Both the position numbers and the translations under genes were made by a program. A stretch of DNA of 61,199 bases, from the NCBI RefSeq assembly GCF_001666835.1, contig NZ_LZJF01000061.1, forward strand, positions 1 through 61,199, given 5' to 3'. Below the pieces are notes generated by a model, which saw only the letters and a list, made by a program, of their open reading frames with translations, did not search any database and was not told the DNA's origin. Numbering within the stretch: the first letter of the stretch is position 1; each line of letters starts with the position of its first letter. The stretch comes from Mycobacterium sp. E3251. Lineage in GTDB: Bacteria > Actinomycetota > Actinomycetes > Mycobacteriales > Mycobacteriaceae. This document shows positions 28,981 through 37,670 of the stretch, in pieces.

Positions 28981-29862
28981 ATGGCACCGACTCTGCGCCC
29001 GCGCCGCTCGGCGTTGTACCTGCCCGGCAACAAGCCCCGCGCATTGGAGAAGGGGAAATCGCTGCCCGCGGACGTGGTCATCCTCGACCTCGAGGACGCC
29101 GTAGGACCTGACGCCAAAGCCGATTCGCGGGCCGCTGTGTGCGGCGCGATCTCCCCGGATAGCTACGGGCCCCGGGAGGTCGTGGTGCGCATCAACGGCC
29201 TGGACACCGACTGGCACGACGAGGACCTGGCCGCCGTGGCCGGTTCTGCCGCTCACGGCGTGCTGGTGCCGAAGGTCGAGTCGGGCGATCAGGTCCGGGC
29301 GCTGGCCGCGACACTGGTCAAGCTAAACGCCCCGGAGTCGTTGCAGCTCTGGGTGATGATCGAAACGCCGCGGTCCTTCCTGAGGGTCGAGGAGATCGCC
29401 TCGGCCAGCGACCGATTGGCCGCGCTGGTGATCGGCACCAACGACCTGGTGAACGATCTGCACGGCTTGCATGTGCCTGGCCGGGCACCGGTCGTGCCCG
29501 CGTTGTCGTTGGCGGTGCTGGGAGCCAGGGCGGCCGGAAAGGTGATCCTGGACGGCGTGTTCAACGACATCACCGACGAAGACGGATTTCGCGCCGAGGC
29601 CCGGCAGGGGCGTGAAATGGGTTTCGACGGCAAGACTTTGATCCATCCGTCCCAGATCGGCCCGGCCAACGACCTGTTTGGTCCGTCGCAGCGGGAAGTC
29701 GCGGACGCCCGCAAGGTTGTCGCGGCCTATCAGGAGGCACGGGCCGCGGGGACCAGTGTCATCACGGTGGACGGTCGGATGATCGAGAGCCTGCACGTCC
29801 GCAATGCCGAGCGAATCCTCGCGCTCGCGGACCTCATCGCGGAACTGGCCTCCGCCTCCTAG
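28981..29862 (+). CDS. CitE-like HpcH/HpaI-family CoA-ester lyase
   Basis: This 293-residue TIM-barrel protein of the citrate lyase beta-subunit-like family shows RSALYLPGNKPRALEKG, the metal-site segment VVILDLEDAVG, VMIETPRSF and GFDGKTLIHPSQIGPAN. Such CitE-like enzymes in actinobacteria act alone on malyl-, citramalyl- or beta-methylmalyl-CoA, without CitD/CitF. M. tuberculosis Rv2498c is a comparable stand-alone enzyme. The substrate here is not determined. A 13-base element CGCCAACGGGGCG occurs both before (28878) and after (29978) the gene. Confidence 0.88.
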   Translation: MAPTLRPRRSALYLPGNKPRALEKGKSLPADVVILDLEDAVGPDAKADSRAAVCGAISPDSYGPREVVVRINGLDTDWHDEDLAAVAGSAAHGVLVPKVESGDQVRALAATLVKLNAPESLQLWVMIETPRSFLRVEEIASASDRLAALVIGTNDLVNDLHGLHVPGRAPVVPALSLAVLGARAAGKVILDGVFNDITDEDGFRAEARQGREMGFDGKTLIHPSQIGPANDLFGPSQREVADARKVVAAYQEARAAGTSVITVDGRMIESLHVRNAERILALADLIAELASAS

Positions 29863-29930
29863 GCGTACGAGGCTATTGCCTGTCGACTCGGCCGCCGATC
29901 TGGCCGGCGAGTTTGACCGCCAAGTCCGCT

Positions 29931-29987
29931 CCCGTTGGCGTTGGAGATCGGTCCCACTTGGAATTCGCAGGAAGGGACGCCAACGGG
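29931..29987. repeat. 11-bp inverted repeat downstream of the CitE-like gene
   Basis: CCCGTTGGCGT at 29931-29941 is exactly complementary to ACGCCAACGGG at 29977-29987, with a 35-base loop. It may terminate the CitE-like transcript or serve as a double protein-binding site ahead of the M42 gene. The right arm belongs to the 13-base direct repeat also found at 28878-28890. Confidence 0.5.
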
Positions 29988-30133
29988 GCGTCCGGACACC
30001 CCGTGCTCTACCGTGATGGCAGGCGGGGACAGGGGTGCCCAGTTTCGGCGCGGGCGCCATGCCCGGACCGGTGAGTCGACGGTGACCACGCGGTAGGTTG
30101 AACGCGGTTCCGAACGACTCGAGAGGAGACACC

Positions 30134-31369
30134 GTGCGTCACAGCGCGGCCATGCCCGAGGCCGACCGCACGTGGATGGTTGACACGCTGCTCGCGCTGC
30201 TGCAGACCCCCAGTCCGGCGGGGCGGACGGACGCGGTGATGCAGCTCATCGGCGACATCTTCGACGACTTTGGTGTGCCGTTCTCCCTGACCCGGCGCGG
30301 CGCGCTGACCGCCGAACTCCCCGGGGAATCGGCGACCATCGACCGCGCGCTGGTCGTTCACGCCGACACCATCGGCTGCATGGTGCGACGGCTCAAGGAC
30401 AACGGCCGTCTCGAGGTCATTCCGGTCGGCACCTTCTCGGCCCGGTTCGCCGCGGGCGCCCGGGTGCGGATCTTCTCCGACGACCCCGACGAATTCATCA
30501 CCGGCACGGTCATGCCGCTCAAAGCCAGTGGGCACGCCTTCGGCGACGAGATCGACCTGCAGCCAACCGACTGGGAACACGTCGAGGTCCGCGTCGACCG
30601 CAAGGTGTCCTCGCGGGAGGACCTCGTCCGTCTCGGCCTGCAGATCGGCGACTTCGTCGCGCTGATCGCCAGCCCCGAACTGACCGCCGACGGCTACATC
30701 GTTTCTCGTCACCTCGACGGCAAGGCGGGCGTCGCGATCGCGCTTGCACTGGCCAAGAATTTCGCCGAAAACAAGCTGGTGCTGCCGCACCGCACGATGG
30801 TGATGATCACCATCACCGAGGAAGTCGGCCACGGGGCGAGCCATGGCTTGCCCGCCGATGTCGCCGAATTGGTCTCGGTGGACAACGCGGTGTGCGCGCC
30901 CGGCCAACACTCCATCGAGGACGGGGTGACCATTCCGATGGCCGACCTGCACGGCCCGTTCGACTATCACCTGACCCGCAAGCTGTGTCGGCTCGCGCAG
31001 GAGCAGGAAATCCCTTGCGCGCGGGATGTCTTCCGCTTTTACCGCTCCGATGCCGCCGCGGCCATCGAGGCGGGCGCGGGCACCCGCGCGGCGCTCGTAG
31101 GCTTCGGACTCGACGGCAGCCACGGTTGGGAACGCACCCATCTGGATTCGCTGCAGGCGGTGTACTGCCTGCTGCACACCTGGCTGCAGACGCCGCTGAC
31201 CTTCGCCAAATGGGATGCCAAGCCGTCAGGCAAGCTCCGGGACTTTCCGTCGTCCAAGCAGCCCGCCCCGAGCGAGCGGTGGGTACCGCTGGCCCGCGGG
31301 GAACACGATTCACCCGGCGAGGCGTCGCCGGGATCGCACTGGCCGCCGTCGGAAGGCCCGCAGGCCTGA
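30134..31369 (+). CDS. M42/M20-type metallohydrolase (possible osmoprotectant-type M42 family)
   Basis: The 411-residue protein has the M42 aminopeptidase ligand set: VVHADTIG (His-x-Asp), HLDGKAGVAIAL (bridging Asp), TITEEVGHG (catalytic and metal glutamates) and VSVDN (Asp). It resembles the peptidase-like hydrolases that accompany N-acetylglutaminylglutamine amide synthesis genes in other bacteria, but neither partner gene is present here, so that role is doubtful. A C-terminal extension of about 40 Pro/Ser-rich residues follows. GTG at 30134 has GAGAGGAG upstream. Aminopeptidase or deacylase activity is inferred from the family. Confidence 0.85.
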   Translation: MRHSAAMPEADRTWMVDTLLALLQTPSPAGRTDAVMQLIGDIFDDFGVPFSLTRRGALTAELPGESATIDRALVVHADTIGCMVRRLKDNGRLEVIPVGTFSARFAAGARVRIFSDDPDEFITGTVMPLKASGHAFGDEIDLQPTDWEHVEVRVDRKVSSREDLVRLGLQIGDFVALIASPELTADGYIVSRHLDGKAGVAIALALAKNFAENKLVLPHRTMVMITITEEVGHGASHGLPADVAELVSVDNAVCAPGQHSIEDGVTIPMADLHGPFDYHLTRKLCRLAQEQEIPCARDVFRFYRSDAAAAIEAGAGTRAALVGFGLDGSHGWERTHLDSLQAVYCLLHTWLQTPLTFAKWDAKPSGKLRDFPSSKQPAPSERWVPLARGEHDSPGEASPGSHWPPSEGPQA

Positions 31370-31380
31370 GGCGTTAGCGC

Positions 31381-32154
31381 CTAGTTTCCGGCGCCGCGGG
31401 GGATCCGGTCGGCGCGCCAGCACCGCGATTTCATGGGGACGTCGATCGCGTCGGCCTCAGCGAAACGCTCAGTCAAGGCGGCGCGGGCATTGGCGAGTCG
31501 CTCAGCGCGCTCCTCGGGAGACGCGATGATCACCCGGCTGTAGGTGCCCACCATCGCGACGACATCGTCGATGCTCATCCTCCGCGCGAACGTGAACGTC
31601 TCGCGGGCGACGTTGTGGAAGATCTGCGGGTCGGGGAGCACGACGTTCTCGTGGCGCCGGCGGAAGCGGTCGGGGGATTCCGCCTCGGGTGTGTCCTCAC
31701 CCGGCAGCAAGTCGAGGTCGCGCACCCAATCCACGTCACGATCCCGGCTGGTCCAAATCAGGCCGAATCGCCCGCCGTCGCGCAATACCCGGCCGATCTC
31801 GGGAACGGCCCGCTCGGGATCCATCCAGTGCCACGCCGACGATACGAACACGGCGTCCGCGGAGACGTCGGGAAGCGGAATCGACTCCCCAGTGCCTTCG
31901 ACGGCACGAACCTCGGGAGACCGCTCGGTGAGTACCGCCCGCATGCGCGCGTCGGGCTCCACGGCGATGACCGCCGCCGCCCTGTCCACCAGTGTGCGGG
32001 TGAACAGCCCGGTGCCCGCGCCCAAGTCGACGGCGACCCCGCAATGGGGCGGAACCAGCCAGTCCACTGCCTGCTGCGGAGGGTGCGGACGCAACCCGTC
32101 ATAGTCCTCGGCGATCGAGCCGAAGGACGTCGCGCGCTCTTGACGATCAGTCAC
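31381..32154 (-). CDS. Class I SAM-dependent methyltransferase (Methyltransf_11)
   Basis: The 257-residue protein begins ERATSFGSIAEDYDGLRP, typical of UbiE-like methyltransferases. It has motif I (VAVDLGAGTGLFTRTL), the acidic end of strand 2 (VEPDARM), motif post-I (GTGESIPLPDVSADAVFVSSAWHWMD) and motif III (RVLRDGGRFGLIW). The substrate is unknown. GTG at 32154 is preferred; TTG codons at 32163 and 32160 are alternatives. No ribosome-binding site is evident, so it may be leaderless. Confidence 0.88.
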   Translation of the reverse strand: MTDRQERATSFGSIAEDYDGLRPHPPQQAVDWLVPPHCGVAVDLGAGTGLFTRTLVDRAAAVIAVEPDARMRAVLTERSPEVRAVEGTGESIPLPDVSADAVFVSSAWHWMDPERAVPEIGRVLRDGGRFGLIWTSRDRDVDWVRDLDLLPGEDTPEAESPDRFRRRHENVVLPDPQIFHNVARETFTFARRMSIDDVVAMVGTYSRVIIASPEERAERLANARAALTERFAEADAIDVPMKSRCWRADRIPRGAGN

Positions 32155-32208
32155 ACGCAACAACGTATTGCAGCTCGCTATGCAAGAGATGAGAAAGAAC
32201 GCGCGGCG

Positions 32209-32892
32209 TCACCACAGGGCGCTGTGATTGACGAGCGCGTCGGCCACCAGACCTATGCCGAAGACCAGGAACAACAGCCGCACCGATATCGGGCCGTAGC
32301 GGGTCAGGGCGCGCACGAGCCTGCGCTGAATGCGCTTGGCGCGCATGGTCCGTCTCATCGAAAGGCCAAGAATCATCAGCGGTGGGGAAAGCGCGATCGC
32401 CCAGTAGGCGATGATCGCCAACGGCCAAAGCGGTGGCCTCGGGTGCAGGGCGGCGAGCATGGCGAGTCCCGTGAGATAGGGAATCGCGGTTGGCGCCTGT
32501 CCACTTCCGACCGCCAAGCCGAGAAACCCGAGCAGCCATGGCCGCTCGCGCATCGCCGCCAAAGCCCAGCCGGGAGCCGATGATTGGGCGGTCAGCGGGA
32601 AGTACGCCAGGCCGGTCAGCACGAGACCGAGTACCAACTCGCCGCGAAAACGGATGGCCGGTGTCACGTGGAAATCCACGACATGGGTCAAGAAGCTGAG
32701 GCCCAGCACCGTGCACAGCCCGAATGTGGTTGTCACGGCGAAGACGCCCGCGATGAAGCTCAGCGCACCCGGAATCGGCGAGCGGCGATTCAACCGGCTG
32801 TCGAAAATGACGGCCGAGACGACGCCCAGATTGAGGACGTTCAACGAATCGAGAAACGCCAGGCCCGCAAGCGCCAGCACGAGAGCACCCAC
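32209..32892 (-). CDS. GAP/SfLAP-family multispanning membrane protein
   Basis: The protein has about six hydrophobic segments (for example VGALVLALAGLAFLDSLN at the start and LLFLVFGIGLVADALV at the end). It carries the LDSLN and PTAIPYL motifs of the GAP (Sap, sulfolipid-1-addressing protein) family, which in mycobacteria is linked to moving lipids such as GPL or sulfolipid to the surface. No lipid-synthesis cluster is close by, so the cargo is unknown. The start is uncertain: GTG at 32892 gives a normal first helix, whereas the ATG at 32982 adds a Cys/His/Arg-rich stretch that does not look coding. Confidence 0.8.
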   Translation of the reverse strand: MGALVLALAGLAFLDSLNVLNLGVVSAVIFDSRLNRRSPIPGALSFIAGVFAVTTTFGLCTVLGLSFLTHVVDFHVTPAIRFRGELVLGLVLTGLAYFPLTAQSSAPGWALAAMRERPWLLGFLGLAVGSGQAPTAIPYLTGLAMLAALHPRPPLWPLAIIAYWAIALSPPLMILGLSMRRTMRAKRIQRRLVRALTRYGPISVRLLFLVFGIGLVADALVNHSALW

Positions 32893-33134
32893 GCGCCTGA
32901 AACCCGCTACCGAGTGAGCTGTCCGGGCGTGAACATCAAAGCGGCGATCATGCTGCCGACAATACGAGTCGCAGAGCGGCATGTCTGTTCGAGGCGGCGC
33001 CCGCCGCCCTCGGCGGGTACATCACCGGGGCGGCTCGTATGGGTTTCGATCCGGTCACACGGCATGGGGCACCGAGGTTTTCGTTATCACGCGTTCGACA
33101 ATGCCGGACATGAGGCAGACGCGGGAGCCCGACG

Positions 33135-34568
33135 GTGGCGCGTGAAATCTCACGCCAGGCGTTCCTGCGGGGTACCGTCGGAGCGTTGGCCACCGGTGCC
33201 GTTTTCGGTTCCGCCCGGGCCACCGCGGCCCCCAATCCCACCGGTTGGGAGGGTCTGTCCACCGCCATCGGTGGACAGGTGCTGCTGCCGGACAATGGCG
33301 CTTTCGGGTCGGCCAAGCAGGTATTCAACACCAACTACAACGGCTCGACGCCTGCGGCGATCGTGACCCCGACGTCGCCGGCCGACGTGCAGAAGGCCAT
33401 GGCGTTCGCCGCCGCCCACAATCTGAAGGTGGCGCCGCGCAGCGGCGGGCATTCGTACATCGGTGCCTCCACGGCAAACGGCGTCATGGTGCTCGACCTG
33501 CGTCAGCTGCCCGGCGAGATCAACTACGACGCGGGCACGGGGAACGTCACGGTGACCCCCGCGACCAGCTTGTACGCGATGCACCAGACGTTGGCGGGCG
33601 CCGGGCGCGGCATCCCGACGGGTACCTGCCCGTCGGTCGGGGCGTCCGGGCACGCGCTGGGCGGGGGACTGGGCGCCAATTCCCGACACGCGGGGCTGCT
33701 GTGCGACCAACTGCTGTCGGCGTCGGTGGTGCTGCCCGGTGGTCAGGCCGTGACCGCGTCGAACGCCAGTAATCCCGACCTGTTCTGGGCGTTGCGCGGT
33801 GGGGGCGGCGGCAACTTCGGTGTGACCACCTCGCTGACCTTCGCCACCTTTCCCACGACGGATCTCGACGTGGTGAACCTCAACTTCCCGCCCGAGGCGT
33901 TGGCGCAAGTACTGGTCGGGTGGCAGAACTGGCTGCGCACCGCCGACCGGAACAGCTGGGCACTGGCGGACGCCACCGTCGACGGAATGGGGACGCATTG
34001 CCGCATCATGGCGACGTGCCCGGTCGGATCGGGGGCCAGCGTAGGGGCGGCGATCACGAAAGCCGTTGGGGTGCAACCGACGGGGACCGACAACCACACC
34101 TTCAACTACCTGGACCTGGTCCGGTACCTGGCGGTCGGGAACCTCAACCCGTCACCGCTCGGATATGTCGGGGGATCTGACGTGCTGCCCGTCGTCAACG
34201 CGGCCACCGCCCAGGGCATCGCCAAGGCGGTCGACGCCTTTCCGCGTGGGGCGGGCCGCATGTTGGCGATCATGCATGCGCTGGACGGCGCCCTCGCCGA
34301 TGTGGCCCCGGGGGCGACCGCCTTCCCGTGGCGCCGCCAGTACGCGCTCGTGCAGTGGTACGTCGAAACCGGCGACGCGGCGGCGGCGACCAACTGGCTC
34401 AACACCGCACACCAGGCGGTGCAGCCGAATTCGGTCGGCGGCTACGTGAACTACATCGAGGCGAACCAACCGGCCTCCCGGTATTTCAGCTCGAACCTGT
34501 CCCGGCTGGCCGCCGTGCGTCAGAAGTACGATCCCGGCCGAATCATGTTCTCGGGGCTCAACTTCTAG
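33135..34568 (+). CDS. Secreted BBE-type FAD-linked oxidoreductase
   Basis: This 477-residue berberine-bridge-enzyme-like flavoprotein has a PCMH FAD domain with both covalent flavin sites: histidine in RSGGHSYIG and cysteine in GTCPSVGASGHALGGG. The C-terminal BBE element is NYIEANQPASRYFSSNLSRL. The N-terminus (EISRQAFLRGTVGALATGAVFG) looks like a Tat signal, but the second arginine of the usual RR pair is glutamine. Family members oxidise carbohydrates, alcohols or alkaloid-like compounds; the substrate here is unknown. GTG start at 33135. Confidence 0.9.
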   Translation: MAREISRQAFLRGTVGALATGAVFGSARATAAPNPTGWEGLSTAIGGQVLLPDNGAFGSAKQVFNTNYNGSTPAAIVTPTSPADVQKAMAFAAAHNLKVAPRSGGHSYIGASTANGVMVLDLRQLPGEINYDAGTGNVTVTPATSLYAMHQTLAGAGRGIPTGTCPSVGASGHALGGGLGANSRHAGLLCDQLLSASVVLPGGQAVTASNASNPDLFWALRGGGGGNFGVTTSLTFATFPTTDLDVVNLNFPPEALAQVLVGWQNWLRTADRNSWALADATVDGMGTHCRIMATCPVGSGASVGAAITKAVGVQPTGTDNHTFNYLDLVRYLAVGNLNPSPLGYVGGSDVLPVVNAATAQGIAKAVDAFPRGAGRMLAIMHALDGALADVAPGATAFPWRRQYALVQWYVETGDAAAATNWLNTAHQAVQPNSVGGYVNYIEANQPASRYFSSNLSRLAAVRQKYDPGRIMFSGLNF

Positions 34569-34596
34569 TGAATGGCGTGCGCGCCTGACGTCGAGA

Positions 34597-34602
34597 CATA
34601 AT
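34597..34602 (+). promoter_or_regulatory. Possible -10 for a leaderless transcript of the gene at 34610
   Basis: CATAAT differs from TATAAT at one base and ends seven bases before the ATG at 34610. There is no ribosome-binding site, so a transcript starting at the ATG is plausible. No -35 element is clear. Confidence 0.45.
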
Positions 34603-34609
34603 CCCCAGC

Positions 34610-35674
34610 ATGGCCGACACGGTAAAAGTCGCGTTAGATCGCGCCAGCGTGGCGATGGGCGACGACGTCGAGTCCCATCGCGTCTTCTGGGTCTTCCCCG
34701 ACTCGGCCACCGTCGACGATTTGCTCGTCGAAGTCTCCCGCTACGTGCCGGGGGTTGCCGGACCGGCCGGGTGGATGGTCGACGTCAACACCGGTGACCG
34801 GGTGCGCCGACGCGACCTCGGCATCATCTACACGCGCGATGACCTCAGGCAAGAGGATCAGATCTGCCGATTGACGGCCGGTAACACAACATTGGGCGAT
34901 CTTGCCCGGTGGGCAAAGGTGCCCGACCTTGATGTATACGCCCGGTACCTGACCTGGGACATGGGACGGCCGCTCGCACTGAGCGAGGTGACGGCCGCCG
35001 CCACCTATACGGGCGCCCAGCCGACCAAGCTGCAATCCGAGGCCGAGGCGCAAGCCAACACGGACTGGGTCTTGACGCGCGAACTGGATCGTCGCGCCGC
35101 CGAGGTCGCTGCGATGCGCCGCGACTGGATTCGCGCCAACATCATCACGGGAAGCACGCCACCCCCCGGGACCGACATTTTCATTGCACGCAATTTCCAC
35201 TACTTGGCCGACCTACACTGCCCGGCCAGCATGGATGTGGCCGCGCAACTGCTGCTGGGAACCGACGAAGCTCAATACGAAAACCTCAGCGCGACAATCG
35301 ATATCGACGCCCGCCCGGCGATGGTGACCCTGGCGATGGTGCTCGCGGCTTTCGAATGGCATACGGCCTACGGCAGCTGGCAAGCCGGCGGACGCCCATA
35401 TCTCAAGCCATACTTCGAATACCTCTCCGGCTGCGGTTATCGGCTCTCGCCGATCGAACAAGTCATGGCCGGCCAGATCACGGCTGAGCAACTGAAATTC
35501 TCGCAAAGTGACATCGCCAGGCTGAACCGCATCCGGCAATTGCGGGATCTGCAATACCAGCTGCGGATGAACAGCTACTACGCCAAAACGCTGACCGAGG
35601 AGCAGTACCGCGCGGCTATCACCTCCGTCCACGCCGAACTCTCCGCCCTCGGCGAGTTGCCCGGGCCGATGTAA
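34610..35674 (+). CDS. Conserved hypothetical protein, family not recognised
   Basis: This 354-residue soluble protein has no signal peptide or membrane helix. The first 90 residues (VFWVFPDSATVDDLLVEVSRYVPG, then GWMVDVNTGDRV) look like a small alpha/beta domain. The rest is mainly helical with many aromatics (YLKPYFEYLSGCGYRLSPIEQ, LRDLQYQLRMNSYYAKTLTEEQYRAAI). I see no catalytic motif and can name no family. It may be leaderless. The heme oxygenase gene converges on it, 33 bases away. Confidence 0.75.
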   Translation: MADTVKVALDRASVAMGDDVESHRVFWVFPDSATVDDLLVEVSRYVPGVAGPAGWMVDVNTGDRVRRRDLGIIYTRDDLRQEDQICRLTAGNTTLGDLARWAKVPDLDVYARYLTWDMGRPLALSEVTAAATYTGAQPTKLQSEAEAQANTDWVLTRELDRRAAEVAAMRRDWIRANIITGSTPPPGTDIFIARNFHYLADLHCPASMDVAAQLLLGTDEAQYENLSATIDIDARPAMVTLAMVLAAFEWHTAYGSWQAGGRPYLKPYFEYLSGCGYRLSPIEQVMAGQITAEQLKFSQSDIARLNRIRQLRDLQYQLRMNSYYAKTLTEEQYRAAITSVHAELSALGELPGPM

Positions 35675-35707
35675 GCCCGCTGCGCGCGCGATGGAGCGTC
35701 AACGCCC

Positions 35708-36349
35708 TTAAGCCGGGACGTGGTCGGCGAGCTCGTCGAGCAAGGCGTGATTCAAGACGAATGCCAATTTGACCTCGCCGACGACGCGATCGATGTCGCC
35801 CGCGCTCGGGCTGAGCGCGTCGAGGCGGGCCCGATAGGAGTCTTTGTACGGCTTGGACCGCATCGGGAATTCGTAGAACGCCAGCCCGACGCCGCGCAGA
35901 CCAAACGTGCGGTCGAGAGCCCCGCGAACGACCCGGCCCCCCGAAAGGTCTCCCAGGTATCGCGTGTAGTGGTGAGCCACCAGGAAGCCACCCCAGGTCA
36001 GGGTGCGGATGCGCGCGCTGTAAGCCTTCGCCGCGGGGGAGTCGATTTCGCGCGTGCCGTCGGGACGCCAGTGCCGCAGATCGGCGTCGATGGCGGTCAG
36101 CCGCTCCAACGCCGGGTCGTAGACGGCGGCAACCATGGGGTCGCAGCGGCGCGCCCGCATTACGTCCTCCAGGGCGGCGTACACCACGCGTAATCGAAGC
36201 AGGTATTCCGAGTAGCCCCGAACCGTAACGCGGCCAGCGAGCAATTCGGAGATGAATGTGCTCTGCTCGGCGGCGATGTGCTCGGCCGCTGATCCGTCCT
36301 TCATCGCGACCGACAAGGGGCGGCGTGTCGAGTGGACGAGCGGGCTCAT
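35708..36349 (-). CDS. Biliverdin-type heme oxygenase
   Basis: Heme oxygenase opens the haem ring to biliverdin, carbon monoxide and iron, using reductase electrons, and supplies iron from host haem. The 213-residue protein matches the HmuO/HO-1 fold: the proximal histidine is in AAEHIAAEQSTF (about residue 24), and the distal helix is VAHHYTRYLGDLSGGRVVRG with the flexible glycines. The C-terminal FVLNHALLDEL is also typical. M. tuberculosis relies on the unrelated MhuD, so an HO-1 type enzyme separates this species. No haem-uptake genes are adjacent. Confidence 0.92.
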   Translation of the reverse strand: MSPLVHSTRRPLSVAMKDGSAAEHIAAEQSTFISELLAGRVTVRGYSEYLLRLRVVYAALEDVMRARRCDPMVAAVYDPALERLTAIDADLRHWRPDGTREIDSPAAKAYSARIRTLTWGGFLVAHHYTRYLGDLSGGRVVRGALDRTFGLRGVGLAFYEFPMRSKPYKDSYRARLDALSPSAGDIDRVVGEVKLAFVLNHALLDELADHVPA

Positions 36350-36574
36350 GGCCAGCTCAGATTACAGCGGTGATCGCGGCGGACGGCGCGGCCGCGCGGG
36401 ACCGCAACGCTTAGGCTCGAGTAATTGACACAGACGCAACCAGGGGAGCGCAGAGCCGATCACTTACTGGCGCGAGCATTGGGATACCACCCACGTCGCT
36501 GAGCAACTCGGCGTAGGGCCGCGCTCATGTTCGCGCCGCTGACCAGTTGAGCGACAGGGATTTGGCGCGACGAG

Positions 36575-37135
36575 CTAGCTGGATGCGCTGAGGATCTTGA
36601 TCGCGAACACCAGCGAGTCGCCCGGCCGGATTCCAGCGCTGGGTTGGCCGTTGGGGTATCCATCCGCGGAAGTCATCGCGACACCAACCGTGGACCCGAC
36701 CTTTTGGCCCGCGATGGCCTTCTGGAACCCGGGCACGACGCCGTTGAGCGGGAAGTCAACCGGGGCGCCCCGTTCGTAGCTGTTGTCGAACACCGACCCA
36801 TCACGTCCGTTGACCCCCATGTAGCAGACGGAAACCCTGGCCGCGGCCGGGACCACGGGGCCGTCTCCCGCGTGCAGCGTGTGGACCTGGGTCTGAGTCA
36901 CGCTGAACGGTGCCGTCACGTCCACGCGCGGTGCCGTCGTATCCGTGGATCCGGTAACCGCTACGCTGCCGGTGCTTCCCGCCAGCGTCCAGTCCGGCGT
37001 TCCGCCATTCGGTGCGGGTGCCGTCGGGCACGAGCCGGCCGCGGTTGCCGTGCCGGAGCCGACGAGGGTCAGGACGGTTGCCGCGACGCAGGCCGCGACG
37101 GACGAATGCACCAGGGAGGACTTCACGGCCGTCAC
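36575..37135 (-). CDS. Secreted FKBP-type peptidyl-prolyl cis-trans isomerase
   Basis: This 186-residue protein has a signal peptide (about residues 1-33, ending TATAAG) and a linker of about 50 residues. The C-terminal FKBP domain shows VCYMGVNGRDGSVFDNSYERGAP, VVPGFQKAIAGQKVG and SLVFAIKIL. It should speed proline isomerisation of exported proteins in the periplasm-like space. The linker carries Thr/Ser/Ala repeats and a cysteine close to the mature start. The DUF732 gene is upstream on the same strand after 48 bases. Confidence 0.9.
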   Translation of the reverse strand: MTAVKSSLVHSSVAACVAATVLTLVGSGTATAAGSCPTAPAPNGGTPDWTLAGSTGSVAVTGSTDTTAPRVDVTAPFSVTQTQVHTLHAGDGPVVPAAARVSVCYMGVNGRDGSVFDNSYERGAPVDFPLNGVVPGFQKAIAGQKVGSTVGVAMTSADGYPNGQPSAGIRPGDSLVFAIKILSASS

Positions 37136-37183
37136 GCTACAGCCAGTTCAGTTGTCCGTCGGCGGTAGCCCTGCGCCTGCTGA

Positions 37184-37537
37184 TCAAGTGCAGAGGCTGG
37201 GGGCGTCGCACACGTTGCCGGGGCAATAGATCGAATGCGCCGCGTCGACCATGGTGCCGACGTCCAACAACGTCACGCCCCTCGCGTTCAAGTGGGCGTG
37301 AACGTCGTCGGCAATTTCTTGTGGCGTCCAACCCCAGGTGAGGTCGTAGCAGATGAGGTGCGCCTCGCCGATGAGCGCCTCTTCGGTCTGGGGCGGCCAA
37401 CTGAGGCCGACGGCGCGCAGTTGTGCGAGGTAGGCGTCGTCCTGTGGGGTGGCGGCTGCAAGCGCAGCACTGCTGACCAGGGCAGCGCCGGCCATCACGG
37501 GGATGGCGAGTGTGGCCAGCCAACGAGGTGAGGGCAT
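37184..37537 (-). CDS. Small secreted DUF732 protein (second copy)
   Basis: The 117-residue product has a signal peptide of about 28 residues and a DUF732 domain (QDDAYLAQLRAVGLSWPP, HLICYDLTWGWTPQEIADDVHAHL, HSIYCPG). The two core cysteines are kept, and two more are present in a C-terminal tail (NVCDAPSLCT) that the copy at 13311 lacks. ATG at 37537 aligns with the other copy; an ATG five codons upstream is the alternative. Function unknown. Confidence 0.87.
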   Translation of the reverse strand: MPSPRWLATLAIPVMAGAALVSSAALAAATPQDDAYLAQLRAVGLSWPPQTEEALIGEAHLICYDLTWGWTPQEIADDVHAHLNARGVTLLDVGTMVDAAHSIYCPGNVCDAPSLCT

Positions 37538-37670
37538 TTGATTCCCGTCCATTCTTCTTGGCGTTCGCACGGCCGCAAAAGTGTGCCGCCGCAAAGCGGC
37601 GCGGATATGAACAATAGCGAAGACCCCGAGGGCGGGTCCGCGTTCGCATTCACTATCGCTCCCGCGGTCC

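Noticed and set aside
36460..36663. 67-codon minus frame between heme oxygenase and FKBP genes
   Set aside because: It overlaps the FKBP 3' end and shows no ribosome site or family.
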